From assembly GCA_018971365.1 (NCBI GenBank), contig JAGXAZ010000004.1, positions 1 to 38,886 on the forward strand: a stretch of 38,886 nt of DNA, given 5' to 3'. The position numbers and the translations under genes are program-made. Under the pieces are notes generated by a model. The model was not told the DNA's origin. It did not search any database and saw nothing but the letters and a program-made list of their open reading frames with translations. The stretch is from Gammaproteobacteria bacterium. GTDB lineage: Bacteria > Pseudomonadota > Gammaproteobacteria > Natronospirales > REEB76. The first letter of the stretch is position 1, and every line of letters starts with the position of its first letter. This document shows, one piece after another, positions 18,069-26,398 of this stretch.

Positions 18069-20540
18069 TTACTTCGCACGGTTTCCTACACCAATGGCTT
18101 TACGCCCCGGCGCGGGCGCGCTTCCTACGCCGCCCACCGCGCCGAAGAACAATTGCGGCTGGCCCCACAGCGAATTGATGAAAATCGCCGTGACGCTACC
18201 GGCCATCGCGATCATCGCCCAGACCGGATAAATGATGCCGGTGGCCGCAACCGGCACGCCGAGGCCGTTGAACAGGAACGCCAGCGCGATGTTTTGCACC
18301 ATCTTACGGTAGCCGCGGCGGCTGATGGCATAGGCGTCGAGCACGCCCGCGAGGCGGGTGTTCAGGATAATGACATCGGCGGAGTCGATCGCGATGTCGG
18401 TGCCGCTGCCCATCGCGATGCCGACATCGGCCTGCATCAGCGCCGGCGCATCGTTGATGCCATCGCCGACCATCGCGACGCGTGCCTGGGTCTGGAGCTG
18501 GCGGATCGTCTCCGCCTTGCGTTCCGGCAACACGCCGGCGTAAATCTCTTCGATACCGGCTTGGGCCGCCATGCGCCTGGCCGCGCGTTCGTTGTCGCCG
18601 GTCAGCAGCGCGACCCGCACGCCCGCGGCCTGTAGCCGTTGTACGGTTTCGGCTGCGTCCGCACGCAGCGCATCGCCGAAGGCGAGTACGCCGAGCAGCC
18701 GACCGGCGCGGCCAAGCGCGATCACCGTCCGTCCGCTTTCTTCCAGGCGGCTGATGGCGTCCGCCAAAGGCACAAGATCAATGCCGCGGCCGGCGAGAAA
18801 CGCCGGGCTGCCTGCTATCAGCTCCTGATCGTGCAAACGCGCGACCACGCCCTTGCCCGCGATTGCATTGAATGACTCGACAGCCGGGATGTCCACTCCC
18901 GCGTCGAATGCGGCCTTGGCGACCGCCTGCCCCAGCGGATGCTCGGAAGCCGCTTCCACTGCCGCTGCCAGCGAGAGCAGCGTGTCCTTGTCGACGTCGT
19001 GCGGCACGATTTCGCGCAACGCCGGCTTGCCCTCGGTCAGCGTGCCGGTCTTGTCGAACACGACCGTGGTGACGCGACGCAACCCTTCGAAAGCTTCGCC
19101 GGTACGCATCAGAATGCCGCGCTCGGCCGCCTCGGCTGCGCCGCGCACGATCGACAGCGGCGCCGAAATGCCTACCGCGCACGGATAGCCCATCACCAGC
19201 ACCGACAGGCCCGCGAACACCGCGCGCTGGATGTCCAACGGATACCCTAACAGTACCGGTCCAACGAGCCAGGCAATGAATGCGATCGCCGCAACGGTAA
19301 GCACCGTGGGGGTGTAAACGCGCAGCACCCGGTCAACGATGTGCAGCAAGCCGGGCTTGAGCGCCTGCGCGTTTTCGACGCTGCGAATCACCTGCCGCAG
19401 AAAACTCTCCTCGCCGACCGCCGTCACCCGCACGAGCAGCGTACCGGAACCGTTGATGGCGCCGCCGGCGACGCGCGCGCCCGCGGCTTTCGCTACCGGC
19501 AGCGGCTCGCCGGTAATCAGTGATTCGTCCACCGCCGAGCGACCTTCGATGATCTCACCGTCCACCGGAATACGCTCACCGGGGCGGATGCGCACGCGGT
19601 CGCCCACGCGTACCTCTTCAATGCGCACGTCGGTCTCGCGCCCGTCGCGCAGCACACGTGCGGTGTCCGCTTGCAGGTCGAGCAGCTTCTTGACCGCCTG
19701 TGAGCTGCGCGTCTTGACGATCAGCGACAACCACTCGGAGAAGATGTGATAAGTCAGGACCAGTACCGCGACGGCAAAAAACGGCGCGGTCGGATAACCC
19801 GGCAGCCGCGTCGCGAGGCCGATCAGACCGCCGCTCAAGCCGGCGAGCGCACCGATTTCGACCAGCACGTGCTGATTGAGGATACCGCGGCGCAGCGCCT
19901 GAAACGCCATGCGCAGGATGTGCGCGCCGAGGCCGAAGATCAGTGCCAGCGCGAGCAGACCGGTAAGCCACGGCGTTGCCTCGCCGAGCGTGCCATTGAG
20001 TCGCAGGAAAAACAGTGCCAGCCCCGGTGCGGCTAGTGCCAGTGCCCCGCCGGCGGCCTGCACGACACCGCGATTCTTCACCACCGCGAACGCAAACGCG
20101 ATCAGGCTCGCAAACACGAACCCCGATAAGCCCAGTGTCCAGCCGCTCGCCGGATTGGCGATCAGGCCGATGGCCGCCAGGCTCGCTCCGAGCGCCACCA
20201 GAAACCGATTGCGCTCGCGCGCCAGCGCGCGTTCCTGCTGCTCGAAAGGTTCCACCTTGCGCGGGTCCGACAGCATGTAGCCAATGTCGGTGAGGATGTG
20301 CATCAGCTTTGCGGCGTCGGTCTTGCCGGGATCGAACTCGACCAGCGCCTGTTCGTGGGTCAGGCTCACGGCCACCTTGTGCACACCGGACTGGCGCCCC
20401 AAGGCTTTTTCGATGGTGCCGGTGCACAGTGAGCAGTGCAGCCCACCGATATGGGCGCGCACACGGCGGCGATCCGCGCGACTGGTGGGCTCATCACTCC
20501 AAAAGCGAATATCTTCAGATAAGGCGTGTGTGGAACTCAT
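18069..20540 (-). CDS. P1B-type heavy-metal ATPase with YPC in place of CPC
   Basis: N-terminal HMA ([16 protein letters not shown]), [49 protein letters not shown]6 [21 protein letters not shown] at 20540 with upstream GGAG. Confidence 0.93.
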   Translation of the reverse strand: MSSTHALSEDIRFWSDEPTSRADRRRVRAHIGGLHCSLCTGTIEKALGRQSGVHKVAVSLTHEQALVEFDPGKTDAAKLMHILTDIGYMLSDPRKVEPFEQQERALARERNRFLVALGASLAAIGLIANPASGWTLGLSGFVFASLIAFAFAVVKNRGVVQAAGGALALAAPGLALFFLRLNGTLGEATPWLTGLLALALIFGLGAHILRMAFQALRRGILNQHVLVEIGALAGLSGGLIGLATRLPGYPTAPFFAVAVLVLTYHIFSEWLSLIVKTRSSQAVKKLLDLQADTARVLRDGRETDVRIEEVRVGDRVRIRPGERIPVDGEIIEGRSAVDESLITGEPLPVAKAAGARVAGGAINGSGTLLVRVTAVGEESFLRQVIRSVENAQALKPGLLHIVDRVLRVYTPTVLTVAAIAFIAWLVGPVLLGYPLDIQRAVFAGLSVLVMGYPCAVGISAPLSIVRGAAEAAERGILMRTGEAFEGLRRVTTVVFDKTGTLTEGKPALREIVPHDVDKDTLLSLAAAVEAASEHPLGQAVAKAAFDAGVDIPAVESFNAIAGKGVVARLHDQELIAGSPAFLAGRGIDLVPLADAISRLEESGRTVIALGRAGRLLGVLAFGDALRADAAETVQRLQAAGVRVALLTGDNERAARRMAAQAGIEEIYAGVLPERKAETIRQLQTQARVAMVGDGINDAPALMQADVGIAMGSGTDIAIDSADVIILNTRLAGVLDAYAISRRGYRKMVQNIALAFLFNGLGVPVAATGIIYPVWAMIAMAGSVTAIFINSLWGQPQLFFGAVGGVGSAPAPGRKAIGVGNRAK

Positions 20541-20580
20541 GTGGGCTGTCTCCTGTTTTCGACCGTTTGCTTTGAGGACA

Positions 20581-20611
20581 AGCCTAGATGATGGAGTGAA
20601 CTCCATGTCAA
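20581..20611 (-). promoter_or_regulatory. MerR-family-type promoter/operator upstream of the ATPase
   Basis: Minus strand TTGACA-TGGAGTTCACTCCATCATC-TAGGCT; 19-bp spacer with perfect dyad ATGGAGT-TC-ACTCCAT. Confidence 0.82.
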
Positions 20612-20820
20612 GCCCCTCGGCCCCAGACACAACGCGGGGATTGCGTTTTGCTATGCTCTTTGCTGCCAATGCACCGGGTTGTTTCTGCAAGCCTCGCCAG
20701 CGCTTCGCAAAAGCCCTCACCCTTCTGTTTTGGACCCATCTGTCCTTAGAGAGGCTCCCGCTCCGCGCTTCCGGGCCCAACGCAGCAAAATTCAGGGGAC
20801 CGAGCGCTTATCCGCCCCCC

Positions 20821-20852
20821 TTGACCTTACACATAGGTGAAGGCTTTAGGAT
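20821..20852 (+). promoter_or_regulatory. MerR-family-type promoter/operator upstream of the TlpA-like gene
   Basis: TTGACC-TTACACATAGGTGAAGGCTT-TAGGAT; 20-bp spacer with partial dyad CCTT...AAGG. Confidence 0.65.
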
Positions 20853-20930
20853 GTTCGCTGGTTGCAGATTATTCCGAAGATTTATCGCCAAGTGATCCCA
20901 GAAACCGTTCTTGATACATGGAGCACGCTC

Positions 20931-21461
20931 ATGACCATTCGGTACCGCTCATCCAAATTTATGCTCTGGTTTAGTTTATCCTTGGCAATGCTGATACCCG
21001 TTTTCGCATACGCCAATCCCAAAGCCGGGGCTGTGGCACCCGCCGCCACATTCACAAGCCAGCAGAATAAGAGCCTGTCACTAACGGCCTATCACGGCCA
21101 GAAGGTCATGCTGTGGCTGTTCTCCACCTGGTGCCCCAGTTGCCAGGCGGGTCTCGGGGCACTCGCCCAGGAACAGCAAGCCCTCGCGGCCGATCATGTA
21201 CGGCTGATTGTGCTGGAGAACTACCGCAACGGCGGTTACCCCGGCCCGACCATGCAAGAGTTGTTGAACCAGTACGCCAGTACCGTGAAAGATGCGCCCA
21301 ATTGGACCATTGGCAATGCCACGCGTGAATTGGCTGCGGTGTATAACGCGAAGTCGTATCCCGATATTTATTATCTTATCGGCGCGGATGGCAAGATTGA
21401 GACCGTCGGCAGCGCACCGTCCGCCAGCATGAACGAGATCCTCACATTTGCACGGAAGTGA
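20931..21461 (+). CDS. Exported TlpA-like thioredoxin-fold protein
   Basis: Signal-like N-terminus; LWLFSTWCPSCQAGLGALAQEQQ; SYPDIYYLIGADGKI. Confidence 0.8.
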   Translation: MTIRYRSSKFMLWFSLSLAMLIPVFAYANPKAGAVAPAATFTSQQNKSLSLTAYHGQKVMLWLFSTWCPSCQAGLGALAQEQQALAADHVRLIVLENYRNGGYPGPTMQELLNQYASTVKDAPNWTIGNATRELAAVYNAKSYPDIYYLIGADGKIETVGSAPSASMNEILTFARK

Positions 21462-21556
21462 TGCTGTCTCGAGTCCCGGGCTTGTACGGTGTCGGTTACA
21501 GACCAAGTGTGGCCAAGCCTTAGAGAATATAGCCGTGCCATTGTTGTAATGAGGCC

Positions 21557-22078
21557 TTGCCCATGAAGAATCTGTTACCCGCTGCCCGCGAAGTGTTTTC
21601 GTCACGTGCCTCATGGATCATCGGCATCGTGAGCTTCGTGGTGTTCCTTGTTATTTACCTGCTGACCCTGCCCGCCACGTTTACCGGCGGCGTGATTGGA
21701 TTCAAGGCACTCGCATTCGTGACACCCGAGCTCATCGGGTGGTCGGTGCTCATGGCGGCCCTTTTGGGCGTACTGATGCCGATGACGGTGTATCTGCTGC
21801 GGCGCGGGTATAAGGCGCGCGGCGCTGCCGGCACGGCAGCCGGCGGACTGATCATCAGCCTGGTCACGCCCCTGCTTTGCTGTACTCCGATCCTGCCGAT
21901 CCTGTTCAGCTTTCTCGCCGGCTTCCTTCCCGCGCTGGCGGGTAGCGCGGGCGGGGCTGTACAGGGATTCCTGGCGACCCACGAATGGCTGTTCTTTACC
22001 GTGGCCACCGCGATCCTGTTACTTGCGCTGTACCAGAATGCCAAGCAGGTTGTAAAAGGCGCTTGCTGCACCGTCTGA
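21557..22078 (+). CDS. Multi-TM protein with two CC motifs, putative metal transporter
   Basis: 173 aa; LVTPLLCCTPILPILFSFLAGF and C-terminal VVKGACCTV. Confidence 0.65.
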   Translation: MPMKNLLPAAREVFSSRASWIIGIVSFVVFLVIYLLTLPATFTGGVIGFKALAFVTPELIGWSVLMAALLGVLMPMTVYLLRRGYKARGAAGTAAGGLIISLVTPLLCCTPILPILFSFLAGFLPALAGSAGGAVQGFLATHEWLFFTVATAILLLALYQNAKQVVKGACCTV

Positions 22079-22379
22079 ATCCGCCTGAAGGTGCCGCTCT
22101 CTACGCGTGATACTGTGCAGGCCTGGATTGCTCTGGTGACACGTCGCCGACCGGCCGTCTTCGAGCAACACGTCATCCGACAACTGGTGGCCACAACCGG
22201 CCGATCGAAGTGTCCCACCGGACTTCCGGAAAGCCGCCCCTCGCCTCCGATGACTACCGAGTCCCGCGCTGGCCTGACTCGCATTGTCTGCCTGATCATC
22301 ACTGCACGCGGGCTACGCGTTGCGTTGCTCGTCAAAATGAATCCGGTTCTGCTCTTAAAGGATTTTGACTTTCTGCTAA

Positions 22380-22862
22380 TCAATGATCGCGTATCGCACG
22401 GTAGATCGATTCCTCGAACCGATCGAGCGGTGAAAAAAGCAAACACGGAAAATGGGCCGGTCGCCTGAATACCAGAGTCGGCAGAGTCATGACTTCGCAG
22501 CCTCGATCTCCTCGCAGCGCCTGAACGACAAGAGACACCCCGAAAAACGCCAGGATGCCCAACTGGATGTCTGTGATGTGGAGTGCAAAAAGGACCGCCA
22601 CCACCGGCAGAATCGTGACCGCCTTCACCACCACCACCCATTTGAACTGACGCGGCCCGACTAGACGATACAGCAAAGCATAGTAGATAAATACCGCAAC
22701 GAAGGTGCAGGAGACGACGAGTGCCGTCTTCCAGTCGGGCCGATGAATATTCACCGCGGTCACGAACAAAAGCCAGCCTCCAAGCAGCAGTCGTAGCGTG
22801 CGGCTCACCGGCGGCGTCTTTTGCACTACCTGATCTGTTTTAGCGATCACGTCTTCTGCCAT
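22380..22862 (-). CDS. Hypothetical 3-4 TM membrane protein
   Basis: ATG with strong GGGAGG; hydrophobic helices then basic tail DRGCEVMTLPTLVFRRPAHFPCLLFSPLDRFEESIYRAIRDH. Confidence 0.6.
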   Translation of the reverse strand: MAEDVIAKTDQVVQKTPPVSRTLRLLLGGWLLFVTAVNIHRPDWKTALVVSCTFVAVFIYYALLYRLVGPRQFKWVVVVKAVTILPVVAVLFALHITDIQLGILAFFGVSLVVQALRGDRGCEVMTLPTLVFRRPAHFPCLLFSPLDRFEESIYRAIRDH

Positions 22863-23274
22863 CCCAACCACCTCCCGCTCGAAAAGGCTGACCCGGGGGG
22901 GCCGGGTGAGGCGACTCATACCACGCTGGGCGGCCTCACGTCGCCGAAGACGTTATTCAACTTGGCCTGCACGGCGCCAAGGCCGCCATTAGTCGCACAT
23001 TTCACCGTTTCGCTCTCAACGACAACATACCATATCTTCGGCGCAACCTTCGCCCGCATCCTGAATGGGTGGACATGGCAAGGTGCTTGGCTTAGGCCGC
23101 TAAACCAGACTGGAGCATTGCTCTCAGCAGAATTCTCGATCTGGATGTCTTGACGTCAGAACCCGTAGTGTCCGATTACGTGCTGTCAGCTGCGGCATGC
23201 CGGCTTGATTTCCGTACTCTTGGCCTAAGCGCCGCCCCTGAGCGTCGGGGGATTCGCGCCACTCCTGCACGCGG

Positions 23275-23838
23275 CTACTGCGTGCGCACTGTCTTGAGGG
23301 CCCGGCTCCAGGCCACCAGCTGATCCAGCATGGTGCTGACCTCGCCTTCATGGCGCGGGTCGGGTTTGAAGCGGCTGAAGTTTTCGAAGTCGGTGAACAG
23401 TGACAGCATCACCTGAGCGCGCACCGTGGCAATTTGCAGTTCCGCCATCACCAGGCGCAAATGCTCCACAGCCCGGGCGCCGCCGGCGCTGCCGTAGCTC
23501 ACAAAACCCGCGGCCTTGTTGTTCCATTCCTGATAGAGAAAATCAATGGCGTTCTTGAGCGCGCCGGAGGTGCTGTGGTTGTACTCCGGCGTCACGAACA
23601 CAAAACCGTCGAACGCAGCGATCTTTTTTGCCCAAGCCTGGGTATGCGGCTTGCCATACTGGTGCAGCGAGGGCGGAACCGGTTCATCCAGATGCGGCAG
23701 ATGGTAATCCGCGATATCCACCAGCTCGAACTCGGCGTCGTGGCGCTGGTGTGCGATTTCATACACCCACTTGGCCACGGCCTCGCCATTACGGCCCGGG
23801 CGCGTACTGCCGAGGATGATGCCTATATTGACAGTCAT
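23275..23838 (-). CDS. NADPH-dependent FMN reductase (ChrR/YieF-like flavoprotein)
   Basis: IGIILGSTRPGRNGEAVAKWV...GFVFVTPEYNHSTSGALKNAIDFLYQEW. Confidence 0.9.
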   Translation of the reverse strand: MTVNIGIILGSTRPGRNGEAVAKWVYEIAHQRHDAEFELVDIADYHLPHLDEPVPPSLHQYGKPHTQAWAKKIAAFDGFVFVTPEYNHSTSGALKNAIDFLYQEWNNKAAGFVSYGSAGGARAVEHLRLVMAELQIATVRAQVMLSLFTDFENFSRFKPDPRHEGEVSTMLDQLVAWSRALKTVRTQ

Positions 23839-23910
23839 GGTGCAAACTCCTGTATGGAACAGAAAATAGCCGGATCACCCCGCGGCTTGCGGGGATGAGC
23901 CCGGGGGACT

Positions 23911-24522
23911 TCAGGCTGCGAGTTTCTCTGCATGCGCGGTGGCACGCACAGAGGGGCGTGCAGCGACGCGCTTCATGTACGCCTGCAAGTGCTTGTAGGT
24001 GCCGAGATCCAGCTTGTGGAAGTAGCTCCAGTTAAGGATGGTGTAGGCGTAAGCGTCCGCCACCGTGAACTTCGGGCCCATGAGAAATTCCTTGTCGGCG
24101 AGGTGCTGGTCCAGCAACGCGAACCGCTGCTTGAGTCTTTCGATGGCAAGCTGCTTGCCGGCTTCCGGCATGGCCGGATTCCACAGCGGGCTGAAGCCCT
24201 TGTGCAGTTCGCTGCTGATGAACGTCAGCCACTCGATGATGCGGTAGCGCTCCATGCTGCCGGGCGCGGCCAGCAAACCGGTTTCCGGCTTACGGTCAGC
24301 GAGGTATTGGAGTATCGCCGCAACTTCGGTTAGCAACGAGCCGTCGTCGAGTCGGATGGCCGGCACGTAGCCCTTGGGATTAATCCGGTAGTAATCCTCG
24401 CCGGTTTTCACCAGTTTATGCGCCTTCAAATCCACCTCGACTGCCTCGTACGGCAAGCCGAGTTCGTTCAGCACGATGTGCGGCGCCATCGAGCAGGCGC
24501 CGGGTGAATAGTACAGTTTCAT
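23911..24522 (-). CDS. Glutathione S-transferase
   Basis: MKLYYSPGACSMAPHIVLNELGLPYEAVEVDL...LLTEVAAILQYLADRKPETGLL. Confidence 0.9.
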   Translation of the reverse strand: MKLYYSPGACSMAPHIVLNELGLPYEAVEVDLKAHKLVKTGEDYYRINPKGYVPAIRLDDGSLLTEVAAILQYLADRKPETGLLAAPGSMERYRIIEWLTFISSELHKGFSPLWNPAMPEAGKQLAIERLKQRFALLDQHLADKEFLMGPKFTVADAYAYTILNWSYFHKLDLGTYKHLQAYMKRVAARPSVRATAHAEKLAA

Positions 24523-24559
24523 GACGGTTCTCCTGTATTGAGTTGTGGTAAAAACCCGC

Positions 24560-25657
24560 TCAGGCGGCTTCGGCCTGCAGCGAAGGGTAATCGGTATATC
24601 CTCGCGCACCGCCTTGATAGAAAGTGCTCTGGTCAGCCTGCGCCAGCGGCGCACCCACGCGGAAGCGCTCCACCAAATCGGGATTGGCGATATAGGGAAC
24701 GCCATAAGCCACCAAATCCGCATCGCCTTTGGCAATCACGGTGTTGCCCTTGTCCCGATCGTAGCCGGTGTTGGTGATGAGCGTGCCGCGATACACCGTG
24801 CGGTAATGCGCCGTTACGTTCTGCACCATGTTGGGAATGGCGGACAGGTCGCCCTGGGCCTCGCGCAGATGCAGATAGGCGAGCTCATAGCTCGACAGTG
24901 CACCGATCACGAAGTCGTAGAGCGCTTGGGTGTCGGAATCCGGCGGCACATTCCAGGTGTTGGCGGGTGATAGGCGCACACCGGTACGATCCGCGCCGAT
25001 GGCGTCCGAAATGCCTTCGACAATTTCGAACAGGAAACGCGCGCGGTTGGGGATGCTCCCGCCGTACTCATCGCTGCGCTTGTTGGTGCTGTCGCGCAGG
25101 AATTGTTCGATGAGGTAACCGTTGGCACCATGGATTTCCACGCCGTCGAAGCCGGCTTCGACGGCATTCCTGGCCGCCCGCACATAGTCCCGTACCACCG
25201 CCTTGACCTCGTCGGTTTCCAGCGGACGCGGCGTGACCGTGTCCTTCAAGCCCTGCGGCGTGAATGACTTGGAGCGCGGATTGATGGCGGAGGGCGCCAC
25301 CGGCAGCGCACCGTCGTGAAAATCCGGGTGCGACACATAGCCCACGTGCCAGAGCTGGCTGAAGATGTGCCCGCCCTCTGCATGCACGGCATCGGTGACT
25401 TTTTTCCAGGCGCGAATCTGCGCCGCGGTATGAATGCCGGGCGTGTACACGTAGCCCACGCCTTGCGGTGAAATCTGGCTGCCCTCGGTGACGATCAGGC
25501 CGGCTGAAGCGCGCTGCGCGTAATACTGGGCATGCAACTCGGTGGGCGCACGGTCGCGGTTGTAGGCACGCGATCGCGTCAGGGGCGCCATGACCACGCG
25601 GTTGGCCAGTCTGTAGCGGCCGAGTTTCACCGGTGTCAGCAAAGGCTGAGTGTTCAT
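24560..25657 (-). CDS. nemA: Alkene reductase / old yellow enzyme
   Basis: 365 aa; GRYRLANRVVMAPLTRSRA, GFDGVEIHGANGYLIEQFLRDSTNKRSDEYGGSIPNRARF. Confidence 0.93.
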   Translation of the reverse strand: MNTQPLLTPVKLGRYRLANRVVMAPLTRSRAYNRDRAPTELHAQYYAQRASAGLIVTEGSQISPQGVGYVYTPGIHTAAQIRAWKKVTDAVHAEGGHIFSQLWHVGYVSHPDFHDGALPVAPSAINPRSKSFTPQGLKDTVTPRPLETDEVKAVVRDYVRAARNAVEAGFDGVEIHGANGYLIEQFLRDSTNKRSDEYGGSIPNRARFLFEIVEGISDAIGADRTGVRLSPANTWNVPPDSDTQALYDFVIGALSSYELAYLHLREAQGDLSAIPNMVQNVTAHYRTVYRGTLITNTGYDRDKGNTVIAKGDADLVAYGVPYIANPDLVERFRVGAPLAQADQSTFYQGGARGYTDYPSLQAEAA

Positions 25658-25761
25658 GTTGTTCTCCTTTCTCTATTCATACGTTCATACATATTTAGAT
25701 AATCCGATATATAAATCCCGAAAAAATCCCCTTGCGGGGCGGGCGCGCAAATCGCGCGGGG

Positions 25762-26064
25762 TCACAGCTCCTTCTTCAGAAAATCTCCCAACTCCTTGAG
25801 TGCATCCTCGTTGCGTTCGTAAAAAGTCCATTGGCCCTCGCGGCGCGCCACCACCAGCCCGGCCTGCTCCAATATGGCGAGGTACTGCGAGGCGGTGGAC
25901 TGGGACAGGCCGAGCTTCGACTGGATTTCGCCCACGCACACCTTGCGGCCGCGGGCGCCGCCCGTGGGGCAGTCGCCGAAATGTTTACCCGGCTCCTTCA
26001 TCCACTGCAGGATCTTGAGCCGCGACTCATTGGCCAGCGCTTTGAAGACTTCCACCTGTTCCAT
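25762..26064 (-). CDS. ArsR-family transcriptional regulator with CP(X)nC insert
   Basis: MEQVEVFKALANESRLKILQWMKEPGKHFGDCPTGGARGRKVCVGEIQSKLGLSQSTASQYLAILEQAGLVVARREGQWTFYE. Confidence 0.88.
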   Translation of the reverse strand: MEQVEVFKALANESRLKILQWMKEPGKHFGDCPTGGARGRKVCVGEIQSKLGLSQSTASQYLAILEQAGLVVARREGQWTFYERNEDALKELGDFLKKEL

Positions 26065-26072
26065 GACGGGAC

Positions 26073-26100
26073 AGTATATCGGCTTTTTCCGATATGTCAA
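26073..26100 (-). promoter_or_regulatory. Strong promoter with embedded dyad upstream of the arsR-type gene
   Basis: Minus strand TTGACA-TATCGGAAAAAGCCGA-TATACT; perfect inverted repeat ATATCGG-N6-CCGATAT at 26076-26095. Confidence 0.82.
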
Positions 26101-26306
26101 TGCCTTTCTGCGCTTTTCCCCCTTGATGGGAATAAGGCCAAATATATAGAGTGTATGCGCTCTCTGGCCGTGATGATTTGAGCGGGGCTTTCGCGCCCCT
26201 GCGGGCTGCTCTCGCTCGCGTCGGCGCTCGGCACGCACTATGGGCGAGGAAGAACAAGAATTACTTAGAGTGCATAACAAAATACGCGAGGATCACCGCT
26301 CGGCGT

Positions 26307-26347
26307 AGTTCAAATCCCCCCTATCCCCCTTTGTAAAAGGGAGGAGC
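26307..26347. repeat. Dispersed intergenic repeat-like sequence
   Basis: TTCAAATCCCCCCTATCCCCCTTTGTAAAAGGGAGGAGCG resembles the widespread CAAATCCCCCCTAACCCCCCTTT...AAAGGG intergenic repeat. Confidence 0.45.
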
Positions 26348-26398
26348 GTGCTCGGTGCGCGGGGAATTTATCACGGTCGTTCATTTTGTTGGATGCTC

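Noticed and set aside
18153-18635. 160-aa plus-strand ORF and other plus ORFs across 18.1-20.9 kb
   Set aside because: Antisense shadows of the P1B ATPase; low-complexity Arg/Ala composition.
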